Shown: positions 17,312 through 26,648 of the stretch, in pieces | How the letters are laid out: each line of letters starts with the position of its first letter | Position numbering within the stretch: position 1 is the first letter of the stretch | Source: Demequina pelophila | GTDB taxonomy: Bacteria > Actinomycetota > Actinomycetes > Actinomycetales > Demequinaceae | Assembly: GCF_000971175.1 (NCBI RefSeq) | Contig: NZ_BBLY01000004.1 | Coordinates: 182,298 to 246,297, forward strand | Length of the DNA: 64,000 nucleotides | Direction: 5' to 3' | The notes under the pieces: generated by a model | Seen by the model: only the letters and a program-made list of their open reading frames with translations | Told to the model about the DNA's origin: nothing | Databases searched by the model: none | Program-made: the position numbers and the translations under genes

Positions 17312-18003
17312 CCGAGGCCAGGATCCTCGTCATCGAGGACGAGGAGTCGTATCGCGACTCTCTCGAGTTCCTGCTGGAGCGCGAGGGCTTCGCCGTCGCC
17401 TTCGCGGAGACGGGGCCCTCGGGTGTCGAGACCTTCGCGCGCGACGGCGCGGACATCGTGCTGCTCGACCTCATGCTGCCCGGCATGGCCGGGCCCGAGG
17501 TCTTCAAGGAGATCCGGACCAAGTCCGACGTGCCGGTCATCATGGTGACCGCCAAGGACGACCAGGTGGACCGGATCATCGGGCTCGAGCTGGGCGCCGA
17601 CGACTACGTCACCAAGCCCTATTCGGGCCGTGAGCTGGTCGCGCGCATCCGCTCGGTGCTGCGCCGCGCCGCCACCGCCGGCAGCGACCTCCCCGACGAG
17701 CCGGTGCGCGTGACCGCCGCGGGCATGACGCTCGACCCCGAGCGCCTCACCATGGTGCGCGACGGCGAGACCCAGACCCTGCCGCCCAAGGAGTTCGCGC
17801 TGCTGCACCTGCTCGCGCAGAACGCCGGCCGCGTGCTCCCGCGCCAGGTCATCATCGACCGCGTGTGGGGCTCGGACTACTTCGGCGACACCAAGACGCT
17901 CGACGTCCACATCAAGCGCCTGCGCACCCGCATCGAGCGCGACCCGTCCGAGCCGTCGCTCATCGTCACCGTGCGCGGGGTGGGCTACACGCTCGAGCCG
18001 TAG
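17308..18003 (+). CDS. regX3: Response regulator RegX3 (PhoP/OmpR family)
   Basis: This is a 231-residue regulator with a receiver domain (residues 4-118, phosphoacceptor Asp54 in LLDLML, conserved Asp10-Asp11 pair as ED, Thr and Lys of the VTAKDD and TKPYS segments) and a C-terminal winged-helix DNA-binding domain (about 135-231, with VWGxDYFGDTKTLDVHIKRLR). It binds PHO boxes such as those at 16132 and 18292. It overlaps senX3 by 4 bp. Downstream is a 58-bp tandem duplication and then the pstS promoter. Confidence 0.94.
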   Translation: MTEARILVIEDEESYRDSLEFLLEREGFAVAFAETGPSGVETFARDGADIVLLDLMLPGMAGPEVFKEIRTKSDVPVIMVTAKDDQVDRIIGLELGADDYVTKPYSGRELVARIRSVLRRAATAGSDLPDEPVRVTAAGMTLDPERLTMVRDGETQTLPPKEFALLHLLAQNAGRVLPRQVIIDRVWGSDYFGDTKTLDVHIKRLRTRIERDPSEPSLIVTVRGVGYTLEP

Positions 18004-18050
18004 GGGAGGGGCGGCCGGGACGACGCGGTGCCCGGCCGTCGCATCGTCCC

Positions 18051-18166
18051 TTGGCCCGTGCCGACGCCCCTGGCCGATGCGGTGGTCGCCCGGCCGTCGC
18101 ATCGTCCCTTGGCCCGTGCCGACGCCCCTGGCCGATGCGGTGGTCGCCCGGCCGTCGCATCGTCCC
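18051..18166. repeat. Exact 58-bp tandem duplication
   Basis: Bases 18051-18108 and 18109-18166 are identical, and a third, shortened unit precedes them from 18014. Each unit ends in GCATCGTCCC and carries GGCCGATGCGGTGG, so the duplication multiplies the genome-wide motif. The gap 18004-18439 holds this, the PHO boxes and the pstS promoter but no gene. Confidence 0.9.
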
Positions 18167-18291
18167 CCCGCCACGCCCGCCAGGGTTGGCGCATGTTCCC
18201 TCAGGCCCTCGTGGTCGCCATGGCGACTTCCTGACGCTGTTTTGGGGACTTCTTGGCACTATTTGTCACGTTTCTATTACGGCCCGGCCGC

Positions 18292-18320
18292 GTTAACCGA
18301 ACGTTCATCTTCCGTTCAGA
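18292..18320 (+). promoter_or_regulatory. PHO boxes upstream of pstS
   Basis: GTTAACC (18292), GTTCATC (18303) and GTTCAGA (18314) are spaced by exactly 11 bp, the classical direct repeat recognised by PhoP/RegX3. They lie about 120 bp before the pstS start in a locally AT-richer stretch. Confidence 0.82.
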
Positions 18321-18439
18321 TAGCGCCCCCGACGCCGTTACCTCCATTGCTTAGTTTGAAGAACCGTCCGGCATCCCCGCCGGGACGAACGCGCCCGGCA
18401 CCTGGCCGGGCGACACCCACGAACGTGAGGAAACCGAAC

Positions 18440-19588
18440 GTGAAGATTGCTTACCGCGCCGGCGCCGTGCTCACCGCGACCGCGCTCACCTTTGCGCTTG
18501 CCGCGTGCTCGGCCGAGAACGAGGACACCACCGACGAGGCCACCACCGGCACCACCACCGAGGAGACCACCGCGGCGGAGGACACCGCCGACGACGCCAT
18601 GATGGAGCTCTCGGGCTCGCTCAACGGCGCCGGCGCCTCCTCGCAGGAGTCGGCCATGGAGGCCTGGCGTGCCGGCTTCCAGGGCGAGTACCCGGACGTC
18701 ACCGTCAACTACGACCCGGTCGGCTCGGGCGGTGGCCGCACCCAGTTCCTCGACGGCGCGACCTCGTTCGCCGGCTCGGACTCGCTCATGGACGAGGAGG
18801 AGTACGCCCTCGCCGCGGAGCGTTGCGACGGCGACGCCGGCGCGATCCACCTGCCGATGTACATCTCGCCCATCGCGGTCATCTTCAACCTCGAGGGCAT
18901 CGACTCGCTGAACATGGACGCGGACACCATCGCGAACATCTTCAACGGCACCATCACCACCTGGAACGACGAGGCCATCGCGTCGCAGAACGAGGGCGTC
19001 GAGCTCCCCGACACCGCGATCACCATCGTCCACCGCGCCGACGAGTCGGGCACCACCAAGAACTTCACCGACTACCTCGCCAAGGCCTCCACCACGTGGG
19101 GCCAGGACGCCTCGGGCGACTGGGCCGGCGCCGCCGGCGAGTCGGGCCAGGGCACCTCGGCGCTCGTGCAGATCGTCCAGGACAACACCGGCACCATCGG
19201 CTACGCGGACGCCTCGCGCGCCGGCGAGCTCGGCACCGTCGCCCTGAAGGTCGGCGAGGAGTACGTGCCGTTCTCGGCCGAGGCCGCTGCGGCCGTCGTC
19301 GACGCCTCGCCGCTGGCCGAGGGCGCGAACGGCGCGAACGACCTCGCGTACGAGCTCGACCGCACCACGACCGCCGCGGGCGCCTACCCGCTGGTCCTGG
19401 TCTCGTACCACATCCTCTGCGCGCAGTACGACGACGAGACCGAGAACGCCCTGGTGACCGGCTTCCTGAAGTACGTCGCCTCCAACGAGGGCCAGGCCCA
19501 GGCCGCGTCGGCCGCCGGCTCCTCGCCGATCTCCTCGGACCTGTCCGCCGAGATCACCGCGATCCTCGACGAGATCGCGGCGGCGTAA
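18440..19588 (+). CDS. pstS: Phosphate ABC transporter substrate-binding lipoprotein
   Basis: PstS captures phosphate outside the membrane and delivers it to PstCA. The 382-residue precursor has a lipoprotein signal peptide ending in the lipobox LAAC at about residue 21, then a long Thr/Glu/Asp linker typical of surface lipoproteins. The mature part shows the family motifs NGAGASSQ, DPVGSGGG and the phosphate-binding DESGTTKNF segment. The GTG at 18440 follows GTGAGGAAA at good spacing; longer upstream starts would include the repeat region. It is the first gene of pstSCAB and lies behind PHO boxes. A stable hairpin separates it from pstC. Confidence 0.96.
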   Translation: MKIAYRAGAVLTATALTFALAACSAENEDTTDEATTGTTTEETTAAEDTADDAMMELSGSLNGAGASSQESAMEAWRAGFQGEYPDVTVNYDPVGSGGGRTQFLDGATSFAGSDSLMDEEEYALAAERCDGDAGAIHLPMYISPIAVIFNLEGIDSLNMDADTIANIFNGTITTWNDEAIASQNEGVELPDTAITIVHRADESGTTKNFTDYLAKASTTWGQDASGDWAGAAGESGQGTSALVQIVQDNTGTIGYADASRAGELGTVALKVGEEYVPFSAEAAAAVVDASPLAEGANGANDLAYELDRTTTAAGAYPLVLVSYHILCAQYDDETENALVTGFLKYVASNEGQAQAASAAGSSPISSDLSAEITAILDEIAAA

Positions 19589-19601
19589 CACCCGCGTGAC
19601 T

Positions 19602-19647
19602 GGACTGGTGGTGAGCTCGTCCGTGAGGATGAGCTCACCACCAGTCC
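19602..19647 (+). terminator. Hairpin between pstS and pstC
   Basis: GGACTGGTGGTGAGCTC pairs perfectly over 17 bp with GAGCTCACCACCAGTCC. Such hairpins after a binding-protein gene usually protect its mRNA or partly stop transcription, giving more PstS than permease. Confidence 0.8.
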
Positions 19648-19672
19648 GTCCGCATTTCACGGGAGAGAAAGC

Positions 19673-20674
19673 GTGACAACCACCAGCAATCCACCGGCAA
19701 CGGACGAGAGCATCCCGCTGACGGCGAAGTCCCACTCGGCGGCCAACAACATCTTCCAGGGGATCTCGACGACCGCTGCGGTGATCATCCTGGCCACCCT
19801 GGCCGCGGTCGCGACCTTCCTCCTCATCGAGGCGTGGCCCGCGCTCACGGACTCGTCCGGCGAGGTCGCCTCGAAGATCTCGTGGGTGCGTCCCGACGAG
19901 GGCCAGAGCCTCATCGAGCTCGCCGGCTATCTGCTGTTCGGCACGGTGCTGATCTCCGCGGTCGCCCTGCTGATCGCGACGCCGCTCTCGATCGGCATCG
20001 CGCTGTTCATCTCCCACTACGCGCCGCGCAGGCTCGCGCAGGGCCTCGGCTACCTCATCGACCTGCTCGCCGCGATCCCCTCCGTGGTCTACGGCCTGTG
20101 GGGAGCGATCGTGCTCATCCCCGTGCTGCAGCCCATCTACGAGTGGATCAGCAGGTACTTCGGCTGGATCCCGCTCTTCGCGCCCGCCGCGGACGGCACC
20201 ATCTCCTCGACCGGCCGCGTCGCGATGTCCGGCGCGATCGTGCTCGCCATCATGGTGATCCCGATCATCACGGCCGTCACCCGCGAGGTCTTCCTCCAGA
20301 CGCCCACCCTCCACGAGGAGGCCGCCCTGGCGATGGGCGCCACCCGCTGGGAGATGATCCGCATGGCCGTCTTCCCCTTCGGACGCTCCGGCGTGATCGG
20401 CGCGACCATGCTGGGCCTGGGCCGCGCGCTCGGTGAGACGATGGCGGTCTACATGATCCTGTCGGTGGGCCTGAGCTACTCGTTCGGCCTGTTCAACGCG
20501 GCGAGCCACAACACCATCGCGTCGTTCATCGCCGGCAACTTCCCCGAGGCGAACTCGTCCGGAGTCTCCGCGCTCATCGCGCTGGGTCTCGCGCTGTTCG
20601 TCATCACCCTGCTCGTCAACATGGCCGCGCGGTGGGTCGTCTCCCGTCGCGCCGAGTTCTCGGGAGCCAACTGA
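19673..20674 (+). CDS. pstC: Phosphate ABC transporter permease PstC
   Basis: PstC is one of two membrane subunits of the phosphate importer. The 333-residue protein has a cytoplasmic N-terminus and about six membrane helices, with the inner-membrane permease EAA loop visible as EEAALAMGATRWEMI near residues 215-230. A charged residue pair in the middle helices (PSVVYGLWG region) is typical of PstC. GGGAGAGAAAGC precedes the GTG. Its stop overlaps the pstA start (TGATG), indicating translational coupling. Confidence 0.95.
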   Translation: MTTTSNPPATDESIPLTAKSHSAANNIFQGISTTAAVIILATLAAVATFLLIEAWPALTDSSGEVASKISWVRPDEGQSLIELAGYLLFGTVLISAVALLIATPLSIGIALFISHYAPRRLAQGLGYLIDLLAAIPSVVYGLWGAIVLIPVLQPIYEWISRYFGWIPLFAPAADGTISSTGRVAMSGAIVLAIMVIPIITAVTREVFLQTPTLHEEAALAMGATRWEMIRMAVFPFGRSGVIGATMLGLGRALGETMAVYMILSVGLSYSFGLFNAASHNTIASFIAGNFPEANSSGVSALIALGLALFVITLLVNMAARWVVSRRAEFSGAN

Positions 20675-21648
20675 TGGCCACGACCACGACCCCCACCCAG
20701 CAGAACGGCGCCGTGCTCGGCACGCTGAGCACGCGCCGCCGCCTCGCCAACGGCGGCATGACCGTCCTGGTCTACCTGGCGTTCCTGCTCGCGGTGATCC
20801 CGCTGGTGTGGCTGAGCATCACGGTGATCCAGCGCGGCATCGACCGCTTCATGATCGACGCGAACGGCGACCAGAACTTCAACCTGGACTTCCTGCAGCA
20901 GACCATGCGCGGGATCTTCGGCGGCATGCCCGAGGGCGGCATCCTGCACGCGATCTGGGGCACGCTCCTCATGACGCTGGCGGCGGCCGTGATCTCCGTG
21001 CCGATCGGCCTGTTCACCGCGATCTACCTGGTCGAGTACGGCCAGGGCTGGCTGAAGAAGGCTGTGACGTTCTTCGTCGACGTCATGACGGGCATCCCGT
21101 CCATCGTCGCCGGTCTGTTCGCCTACGCGATGTTCGCGCTGATCGTCGGGCCCGGCACCAAGCTGGGCATCGTCGGCTCGATCGCATTGTCCGTGCTGAT
21201 GATCCCCGTCGTGGTGCGCTCCTCCGAGGAGATGCTGCGCCTGGTGCCCAACGAGCTGCGCGAGGCCTCCTACGCGCTGGGCGTGCCCAAGTGGCTCACC
21301 GTGCTCAAGGTCGTGGTCCGCACGGCCATCGCCGGCATCACCACGGGTGTCACGCTGGCGATCGCCCGAGTCATCGGTGAGACGGCCCCGCTGCTCGTCG
21401 CCGTCGGTGTGGCGGATTCGCTCAACTTCAACCTGTTCGACGGACGCATGATGGCGCTGCCGGTCTACATCGTGGCCGAGTGGCGCAAGGGCATCCAGCC
21501 CTGCAACAACCCCGACATCGCGTGCGTGGGTGAGATCACCGAGTACCGTGCCTGGGCCGCGGCGCTCGTCCTCATCCTGATCGTCATGGCGCTCAACCTG
21601 ATCGCCCGACTCATCTCCCGTTACTTCTCCCCCAAGACCGGCCGGTAA
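20674..21648 (+). CDS. pstA: Phosphate ABC transporter permease PstA
   Basis: PstA is the second membrane subunit of the phosphate importer. The 324-residue protein shows about six membrane helices, the [12 protein letters not shown] motif near residue 150 and the EAA loop [14 protein letters not shown] near 200. The ATG overlaps the pstC stop. pstB follows after 11 bp. A short hydrophilic segment near the C-terminus has two cysteines (in [11 protein letters not shown]), which may form an external disulfide. Confidence 0.95.
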   Translation: MATTTTPTQQNGAVLGTLSTRRRLANGGMTVLVYLAFLLAVIPLVWLSITVIQRGIDRFMIDANGDQNFNLDFLQQTMRGIFGGMPEGGILHAIWGTLLMTLAAAVISVPIGLFTAIYLVEYGQGWLKKAVTFFVDVMTGIPSIVAGLFAYAMFALIVGPGTKLGIVGSIALSVLMIPVVVRSSEEMLRLVPNELREASYALGVPKWLTVLKVVVRTAIAGITTGVTLAIARVIGETAPLLVAVGVADSLNFNLFDGRMMALPVYIVAEWRKGIQPCNNPDIACVGEITEYRAWAAALVLILIVMALNLIARLISRYFSPKTGR

Positions 21649-21659
21649 AGGACTCCATC

Positions 21660-22439
21660 GTGGCCAAGCGCATCGACGTCAACAACCTCAACGTCTACTA
21701 CGGCAACTTCCTTGCCGTCGAGGACGTGTCGCTCGCGATCGAGCCGAAGTCCGTCACGGCCTTCATCGGCCCGTCGGGCTGCGGCAAGTCGACCTTCCTC
21801 CGCACCCTCAACCGCATGCACGAGGTCATCCCCGGCGCCCGCGTCGAGGGTGAGGTCCTCATGGACGGGGTCAACCTCTACGACTCCAACGTGGACCCCG
21901 TGTCGGTCCGCCGGCACATCGGCATGGTGTTCCAGCGTCCCAACCCGTTCCCCACGATGTCCATCGCGGAGAACGTGCTCGCGGGCATGAAGCTCAACAA
22001 CAAGCGCATCTCGCGCTCGGACCAGGACGACCTGGTCGAGTCCTCGCTGCGCGGCGCGAACCTGTGGGAGGAGGTCAAGGACCGCCTCGACAAGCCCGGC
22101 TCCTCGCTCTCCGGTGGTCAGCAGCAGCGCCTGTGCATCGCCCGCGCGATCGCGATCAAGCCGGACGTGCTCCTCATGGACGAGCCCTGCTCGGCCCTCG
22201 ACCCGATCTCGACCCTCGCGATCGAGGACCTGATCCAGGAGCTCAAGTCCAACTACACGATCGTCATCGTGACCCACAACATGCAGCAGGCCGCCCGCGT
22301 GTCCGACCGCACCGCGTTCTTCAACATCGCGGGCACCGGCAAGCCCGGCAAGCTCATCGAGATGAACGAGACCACCACCATGTTCTCGTCGCCGTCGGAG
22401 AAGGCCACCGAGGACTACATCTCGGGCCGCTTCGGTTGA
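21660..22439 (+). CDS. pstB: Phosphate ABC transporter ATP-binding protein
   Basis: PstB powers phosphate import. The 259-residue ATPase has Walker [10 protein letters not shown] (near residue 37), the Q-loop in [11 protein letters not shown] typical of PstB, the signature LSGGQQQRL, Walker [14 protein letters not shown] and the switch histidine in VTHNMQQA. It completes the pstSCAB operon. The family A hairpin A4 begins 36 bp after the stop. Confidence 0.97.
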   Translation: MAKRIDVNNLNVYYGNFLAVEDVSLAIEPKSVTAFIGPSGCGKSTFLRTLNRMHEVIPGARVEGEVLMDGVNLYDSNVDPVSVRRHIGMVFQRPNPFPTMSIAENVLAGMKLNNKRISRSDQDDLVESSLRGANLWEEVKDRLDKPGSSLSGGQQQRLCIARAIAIKPDVLLMDEPCSALDPISTLAIEDLIQELKSNYTIVIVTHNMQQAARVSDRTAFFNIAGTGKPGKLIEMNETTTMFSSPSEKATEDYISGRFG

Positions 22440-22475
22440 TCCTCAGCCCGGTCCGCGCCCGGCCCCCGTCCTTCT

Positions 22476-22572
22476 GGACACTGCGCACGGACTGAGCGAC
22501 GACACGCCGGTGATCGACCCCGTTTCGGGGCTGGTCACCGGCGTGTTGCTGTCTGATCCGTGCGGAGTGTCC
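22476..22572. repeat. Family A 97-bp palindromic element, copy A4
   Basis: This is the clearest copy. Outer arms GGACACTGCGCACGGA / TCCGTGCGGAGTGTCC, middle arms GACACGCCGGTGA / TCACCGGCGTGTT and inner arms CCCCG / CGGGG close on a TTT loop, so almost all 97 bases can pair. It lies between the convergent pstB and lipoprotein genes, 36 and 14 bp from their stops. Confidence 0.92.
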
Positions 22573-22586
22573 AGGGGCGAGGGCGG

Positions 22587-23057
22587 TCAGCCCAGGCGCT
22601 CGAGCTCGTCCCGGTACTCCGGAAGCGTGCCGTCCATCACGGGGACCTGCCGCTCGACCTGGCCCTCCGCATCGGTCTGGAACACCACCGTGGTGAGCAG
22701 GCCCGGCTGCACGGTCGCGGTGCCGGTCACCGCGGTCTCCTCGGACTCGCCGCCCAGCGTGAGCGTGGTCCCCGCGGCCACGTCGACGGTCACGATGGCG
22801 TCGCCGTCGATCGACGCGGACACGGCGACGTCCTCGCTCCCCGAGTTCGACAGCGAGCCGATCAGCACCGCCGGGCCGCCCTCCTCCTCGGCCACCACGA
22901 TGAGGTTGAGCGCGCGCACGTCGCCGATCTGCACGCTCACGCCGTCCGACGCGTCGTACGCCTGCTGCGTGGTGATGGGGTTGATGGTGCTGCAGCCGGC
23001 GAGCGCGACGGCGGCGAGCAGGGCGGTCGAGGCGGCGCCGGGGATGCGGAGCTTCAC
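22587..23057 (-). CDS. Putative lipoprotein
   Basis: This is a 156-residue secreted lipoprotein with a short signal peptide and the lipobox LAGC near residue 20. The GTG at 23057 follows AAAGGACCACCC; a longer reading frame upstream has no signal character. The mature domain is rich in beta-strand-forming Val/Thr and lies in the range of DUF4352-like or FixG-like immunoglobulin folds, but I see no diagnostic motif. It is divergent from carD and convergent with pstB. The family is conserved next to carD in related actinobacteria as far as general knowledge goes; function unknown. Confidence 0.75.
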   Translation of the reverse strand: MKLRIPGAASTALLAAVALAGCSTINPITTQQAYDASDGVSVQIGDVRALNLIVVAEEEGGPAVLIGSLSNSGSEDVAVSASIDGDAIVTVDVAAGTTLTLGGESEETAVTGTATVQPGLLTTVVFQTDAEGQVERQVPVMDGTLPEYRDELERLG

Positions 23058-23154
23058 GGGTGGTCCTTTCCGGGGTGGGACACTCGCAGGATAGTGGCGC
23101 GGGCGGCCTGGGACCACCGTCCCTTGCGGGTCTCTGCCAGCCGATATGCACCTG

Positions 23155-23182
23155 TTATGCCAAGTATTTGCGATGGTAGAAT
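23155..23182 (+). promoter_or_regulatory. Probable carD promoter
   Basis: TAGAAT at 23177-23182 is a good -10 box, with a weak TTATGC 16 bp upstream as -35, in the only AT-rich stretch before carD. The leader would be about 25 nt and includes AGAAGGGGA as ribosome site. Confidence 0.45.
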
Positions 23183-23212
23183 AGGAGTCCACGAGAAGGG
23201 GATTACCTCACC

Positions 23213-23695
23213 ATGAACTTCGTCGTTGGCGAGACCGTCGTCTACCCCCACCATGGGGCGGCCCAGATCCAGGACATCAAGAAGCGCATCATCCGGGGCG
23301 AGGAGAAGACCTACCTCAAGCTCAAGGTCGCGCAGGGGGATCTGACGATCGAGGTCCCGGCGGACAACGTCGACCTGGTGGGCGTCCGCGACGTGGTCGA
23401 CGAGGCCGGCCTCGAGAAGGTCTTCGGCGTCCTGCGTGAGCCCTACATCGAGGAGCCGACCAACTGGTCGCGCCGCTACAAGGCCAACGTCGAGAAGCTC
23501 GCCTCGGGCGACGTGATCCGCGTGGCCGAGGTGGTCCGCGACCTGTCCCGCCGCGACACCGACAAGGGTCTGAGCGCCGGCGAGAAGCGCATGCTGCACA
23601 AGGCGCGCCAGATCCTCGTGAGCGAGCTCGCGCTCGCCGAGAAGTGCGACGAGGGCGCCGCCGAGCAGCGTCTCGACGAGGTCCTCGCGTCGTGA
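23213..23695 (+). CDS. carD: CarD-type RNA polymerase-binding transcription factor
   Basis: CarD binds the beta subunit of RNA polymerase and stabilises open promoter complexes, notably at rRNA promoters. The 160-residue protein has the N-terminal Tudor-like RNA polymerase-interacting domain ([17 protein letters not shown], residues 3-19, through about 65) and the helical C-terminal DNA-binding domain containing the conserved Trp (NWSRRYKAN, near residue 85). Its stop overlaps the ispD GTG start, so the order carD-ispD-ispF forms one operon, an arrangement common in Actinomycetota. Confidence 0.95.
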   Translation: MNFVVGETVVYPHHGAAQIQDIKKRIIRGEEKTYLKLKVAQGDLTIEVPADNVDLVGVRDVVDEAGLEKVFGVLREPYIEEPTNWSRRYKANVEKLASGDVIRVAEVVRDLSRRDTDKGLSAGEKRMLHKARQILVSELALAEKCDEGAAEQRLDEVLAS

Positions 23696-24402
23696 CCGTC
23701 GCGGCCGTCGTCACGGCCGCCGGCTACGGGACCCGGCTCGGGTCCCCCCATCCCAAGGCGCTCGTCGCCGTCGCGGGCGAGCCGCTCGTGGTGCACGCGG
23801 TGCGCCGCACCGCGCGCGTCGCCTCGCGCATCGTCGTCACGGCCCCGCCCACCCACCTCGCCGAGTTCGAGGCGGCCCTGGCGGGGCTCGACGGCGGCCT
23901 CGGTCCCGACCTGGTCGTGGTTCCCGGCGCGCCCACGCGCCAGGGGTCCGTGGCGGCGGGCGTCGCCGCGCTCGCCTGCGCGCCCGCGGACATCGTGCTG
24001 GTGCACGATGCCGCGCGCGCCTTCCAGCCCCCGGAGACGATGCGCCTGGCCGCCGCCGCGGTCGAGGCCGGCGCCGACGGCGCGGTCCCCGTGGTCCCGG
24101 TCGTGGACACGCTCGTCGCGGCCCCCGGACCCGACGGTTCGCTGGGCGATCCCGTCGACCGCGCGCGGTTCCGCTCCGTGCAGACGCCCCAGGCGTTCCG
24201 CGCGGCCGTCCTCGAGGACGCGCATGCCCGCGGGGGAGAGGACGCCACCGACGACGCGACGCTCGCCCGCAACCTGGGCTATCGCATCGTCGCCACCGAC
24301 GGCCACGAGTGGGGCGTGAAGATCACCCACGCCGGCGACCTCGCGCTCGCCGAGCACATCGCCGCCGCCTCCGCGGCGGCCCTCGCGAAGGAGCCCGCAT
24401 GA
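23692..24402 (+). CDS. ispD: 2-C-methyl-D-erythritol 4-phosphate cytidylyltransferase
   Basis: IspD makes CDP-methylerythritol in the MEP pathway for isoprenoids. The 236-residue protein has the nucleotide-binding AAGYGTRLG with a following Pro-Lys (the CTP-binding loop, residues 10-24), a VHDAARxF motif near 110 and the TPQAFR motif near 165. The GTG at 23692 overlaps the carD stop. It is coupled to ispF by a 4-bp overlap. The pathway product feeds carotenoids, for which a lycopene cyclase gene exists at 53.4 kb. Confidence 0.95.
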   Translation: MTVAAVVTAAGYGTRLGSPHPKALVAVAGEPLVVHAVRRTARVASRIVVTAPPTHLAEFEAALAGLDGGLGPDLVVVPGAPTRQGSVAAGVAALACAPADIVLVHDAARAFQPPETMRLAAAAVEAGADGAVPVVPVVDTLVAAPGPDGSLGDPVDRARFRSVQTPQAFRAAVLEDAHARGGEDATDDATLARNLGYRIVATDGHEWGVKITHAGDLALAEHIAAASAAALAKEPA

Positions 24403-24875
24403 CCGTCCCGCGCACCGGCATCGGCGTCGACATCCACGCCTTCGGCGGCGACCGCGAGCTGCGCCTCGCCGGCCTCGCCTGGCCGGGGGAGCCCGGCCTC
24501 GAGGGCCACTCGGACGCGGACGTCGCGGCGCACGCCGCGTGCGACGCGCTGCTGTCCGCGGCGGGCCTGGGGGACCTGGGCTCGAACTTCGGCACCGCGG
24601 AGCCCCAGTGGGAGGGCGCGGCCGGCACCGCGCTGCTCGCCGAGACCGCCGCGCGCGTGCGCGACGCCGGGTACGTCATCGGCAACGTGGCGATCCAGGT
24701 GATCGGCAACCGGCCCAAGCTCTCGCCCCGCCGCGCCGAGGCCCAGGAGAAGCTCTCCGCCGCCGCCGGCGCGCACGTCACCGTGTCCGCCACCACCACC
24801 GACGGGCTGGGCCTCACCGGCCGCGGCGAGGGGATCGCCGCGATCGCGACCGCGCTCATCGTCCCGCGCGGCTGA
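24399..24875 (+). CDS. ispF: 2-C-methyl-D-erythritol 2,4-cyclodiphosphate synthase
   Basis: IspF closes the cyclodiphosphate ring in the MEP pathway. The 158-residue protein has the zinc-binding GVDIHAF motif (Asp and His near residues 11-13), the [11 protein letters not shown] segment with the third ligand His near 47, the GDLG loop and the [18 protein letters not shown]-terminal segment that binds the cytidine diphosphate. The ATG overlaps the ispD stop. Confidence 0.96.
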   Translation: MTVPRTGIGVDIHAFGGDRELRLAGLAWPGEPGLEGHSDADVAAHAACDALLSAAGLGDLGSNFGTAEPQWEGAAGTALLAETAARVRDAGYVIGNVAIQVIGNRPKLSPRRAEAQEKLSAAAGAHVTVSATTTDGLGLTGRGEGIAAIATALIVPRG

Positions 24876-24910
24876 CGGGGGAGGCGGCCACCCCCGCCCG
24901 GGCGACCGTC

Positions 24911-24938
24911 GCATCGTCCCGGGCCACCGCATCGTCCC
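24911..24938. repeat. Two GCATCGTCCC motifs between ispF and cysS
   Basis: Direct copies at 24911-24920 and 24929-24938 lie in the 98-bp gap. They are on the same strand and do not form a hairpin with each other. Confidence 0.7.
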
Positions 24939-24961
24939 ACGTCCGGCCCGAACGGGACCGG

Positions 24962-24967
24962 TAGCCT
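24962..24967 (+). promoter_or_regulatory. Leaderless-type -10 box of cysS
   Basis: TAGCCT ends 6 bp before the cysS GTG; no Shine-Dalgarno sequence is seen. Confidence 0.5.
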
Positions 24968-24973
24968 GGGCGG

Positions 24974-26386
24974 GTGACCCTCCGCCTGTTCGACACCGCC
25001 ACGCGCGCCGAGCGCGAGTTCGTCCCCCTGACGCCGGGGAGGGTGGGGATCTACCTGTGCGGGCCGACCGTCCAGGGCGCGCCGCACGTGGGGCACCTGC
25101 GCAGCGCCGTCGCGTTCGACGTGCTGCACCGGTGGCTCGAGCGGTCCGGGCTCCACGTGACCATGGTGCGCAACGTCACCGACATCGACGACAAGACCCT
25201 CGCCAAGGCCGCCGACGCCGGCGCCGAGTGGTGGGCCTGGGCCCTCACGCACGAGCGCGAGTTCCAGGCGGCGTACTCGGCCGTGGGCGTGCTGCCGCCG
25301 GCCGCCGAGCCGCGCGCGACCGGCCACATGCCGGAGATCATCGCGCTGGTGTCCCGGCTCCTCGAGCGCGGTCACGCGTACGAGCAGGGCGGGTCGGTGT
25401 ACTTCGACGTGCACTCGTTCGCCGACTACGGCGCGCTCACCCGCCAGGCGCTCGACGACCTCGCGCCCGCCGTGGACGCGCCCGTCGAGGACAAGCGCAA
25501 CCCGCACGACTTCGCCCTGTGGAAGGCGCGCAAGGACTCCGAGCCGGCGACGGCCTCGTGGGACAGCCCGTGGGGGCCGGGCCGGCCGGGCTGGCACATC
25601 GAGTGCTCGGCGATGGCGCGGCGCTACCTGGGCGACGCGTTCGACATTCACGGCGGCGGCCTGGACCTGCGCTTCCCCCACCACGAGAACGAGCAGGCTC
25701 AGTCGCGCGCCGCCGGCTACGGCTTCGCGGGGCTGTGGATGCATTCCGCGTGGGTGACCCAGTCGGGCGCCAAGATGTCCAAGTCCTTGGGCAACGGGCT
25801 GCTCGTGTCCGAGGTGCTCGCGCACCACGAGCCGGCCGTGCTGCGCCTCGCTCTCGCGGCCGTGCACTACCGGTCGATGCTCGAGTACTCCGAGTCGACC
25901 CTCGAGGAGGCCGCGGCGCAGTGGGAGCGCTTCGGCGGCTTCGTGCGGCGCGCGTCCGAGAAGGTGGGCGAGGCTTCCCTGACGGACGTGCGCGCCGCCG
26001 AGCTCCCCGGCGCCTTCGTCGCCGCGATGGACGACGACCTGGGCGTGCCGCGCGCGCTCGCCGTCATCCACGAGACCGTGCGCGCGGGCAACGCCGCGCT
26101 CACCGCGGGGGACGATGCGGGGGTCGCCGCCGCGCTGCTGAGCGCCCGGGCGATGCTCGACGTCCTGGGCCTGGACCCGGCGCAGTGGGTCTCCGCCGGA
26201 GGCGGGGCCCAGGATGCGGCGATGCACGCCCTCGATGTGCTGGTGCGCTCCAGCATCGAGCAGCGCGCGGCCGCGCGCGCGGCCAAGGACTGGGCTGCCG
26301 CCGACGCGATCCGGGACCGGCTCAAGGAGGCCGGCATCGTGGTCGAGGACGCCGCGGACGGGGCCCGCTGGTCGCTGGGCGGCTGA
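24974..26386 (+). CDS. cysS: Cysteinyl-tRNA synthetase
   Basis: CysRS charges tRNA-Cys. The 470-residue class I enzyme has the HIGH-type motif (PHVGH, about residue 39), the zinc-ligand cysteine in LCGPTV, the segment WHIECSAMA with the second zinc Cys, [14 protein letters not shown] with zinc His/Glu, and the KMSKS loop in [10 protein letters not shown] near 270. No Shine-Dalgarno sequence is present. It is not the MshC ligase of mycothiol synthesis, because the C-terminal DALR-type anticodon domain is present. The upstream frame contains no further coding signal. Confidence 0.96.
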   Translation: MTLRLFDTATRAEREFVPLTPGRVGIYLCGPTVQGAPHVGHLRSAVAFDVLHRWLERSGLHVTMVRNVTDIDDKTLAKAADAGAEWWAWALTHEREFQAAYSAVGVLPPAAEPRATGHMPEIIALVSRLLERGHAYEQGGSVYFDVHSFADYGALTRQALDDLAPAVDAPVEDKRNPHDFALWKARKDSEPATASWDSPWGPGRPGWHIECSAMARRYLGDAFDIHGGGLDLRFPHHENEQAQSRAAGYGFAGLWMHSAWVTQSGAKMSKSLGNGLLVSEVLAHHEPAVLRLALAAVHYRSMLEYSESTLEEAAAQWERFGGFVRRASEKVGEASLTDVRAAELPGAFVAAMDDDLGVPRALAVIHETVRAGNAALTAGDDAGVAAALLSARAMLDVLGLDPAQWVSAGGGAQDAAMHALDVLVRSSIEQRAAARAAKDWAAADAIRDRLKEAGIVVEDAADGARWSLGG

Positions 26387-26432
26387 GTCCCGCGTCAGTG
26401 CTCCGTGTCGCTGCTGCGTGTCGCTCCTCCGT

Positions 26433-26550
26433 GTCACCCCTCCACACGGAATATGCGCTCCTCCACACACCGGCCGGCGTGTCGGCGGCGTGTCCCGCAG
26501 ATATCAGCATTTTCGCGGCGGTCTCAGGCGGGTGTGTGTGGACAGGTGAC
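26433..26550 (-). repeat. Family B 118-bp element, copy B4
   Basis: The ends are GTCACCCCTCCACAC and GTGTGGACAGGTGAC, with the core GATATCAGCATTTTCGCGG in reverse orientation. Iterated TCCGTGTCGCTGCT-type repeats lie to the left (from about 26400) and GTGACGCGGGGG repeats to the right (to about 26590). It lies between cysS and rlmB, which are on the same strand. Confidence 0.88.
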
Positions 26551-26636
26551 GCGGGGGTGGCGTGACGCGGGGGCGGCGTGACCCGGGGTTGCCCGGGTGA
26601 CGGACGGCCGCGCGGCGGCCCCGGACCGTGCGCCGT

Positions 26637-26642
26637 TACGCT
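26637..26642 (+). promoter_or_regulatory. Leaderless-type -10 box of rlmB
   Basis: TACGCT ends 6 bp before the ATG and no ribosome-binding site is visible. Confidence 0.45.
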
Positions 26643-26648
26643 TGGCAC

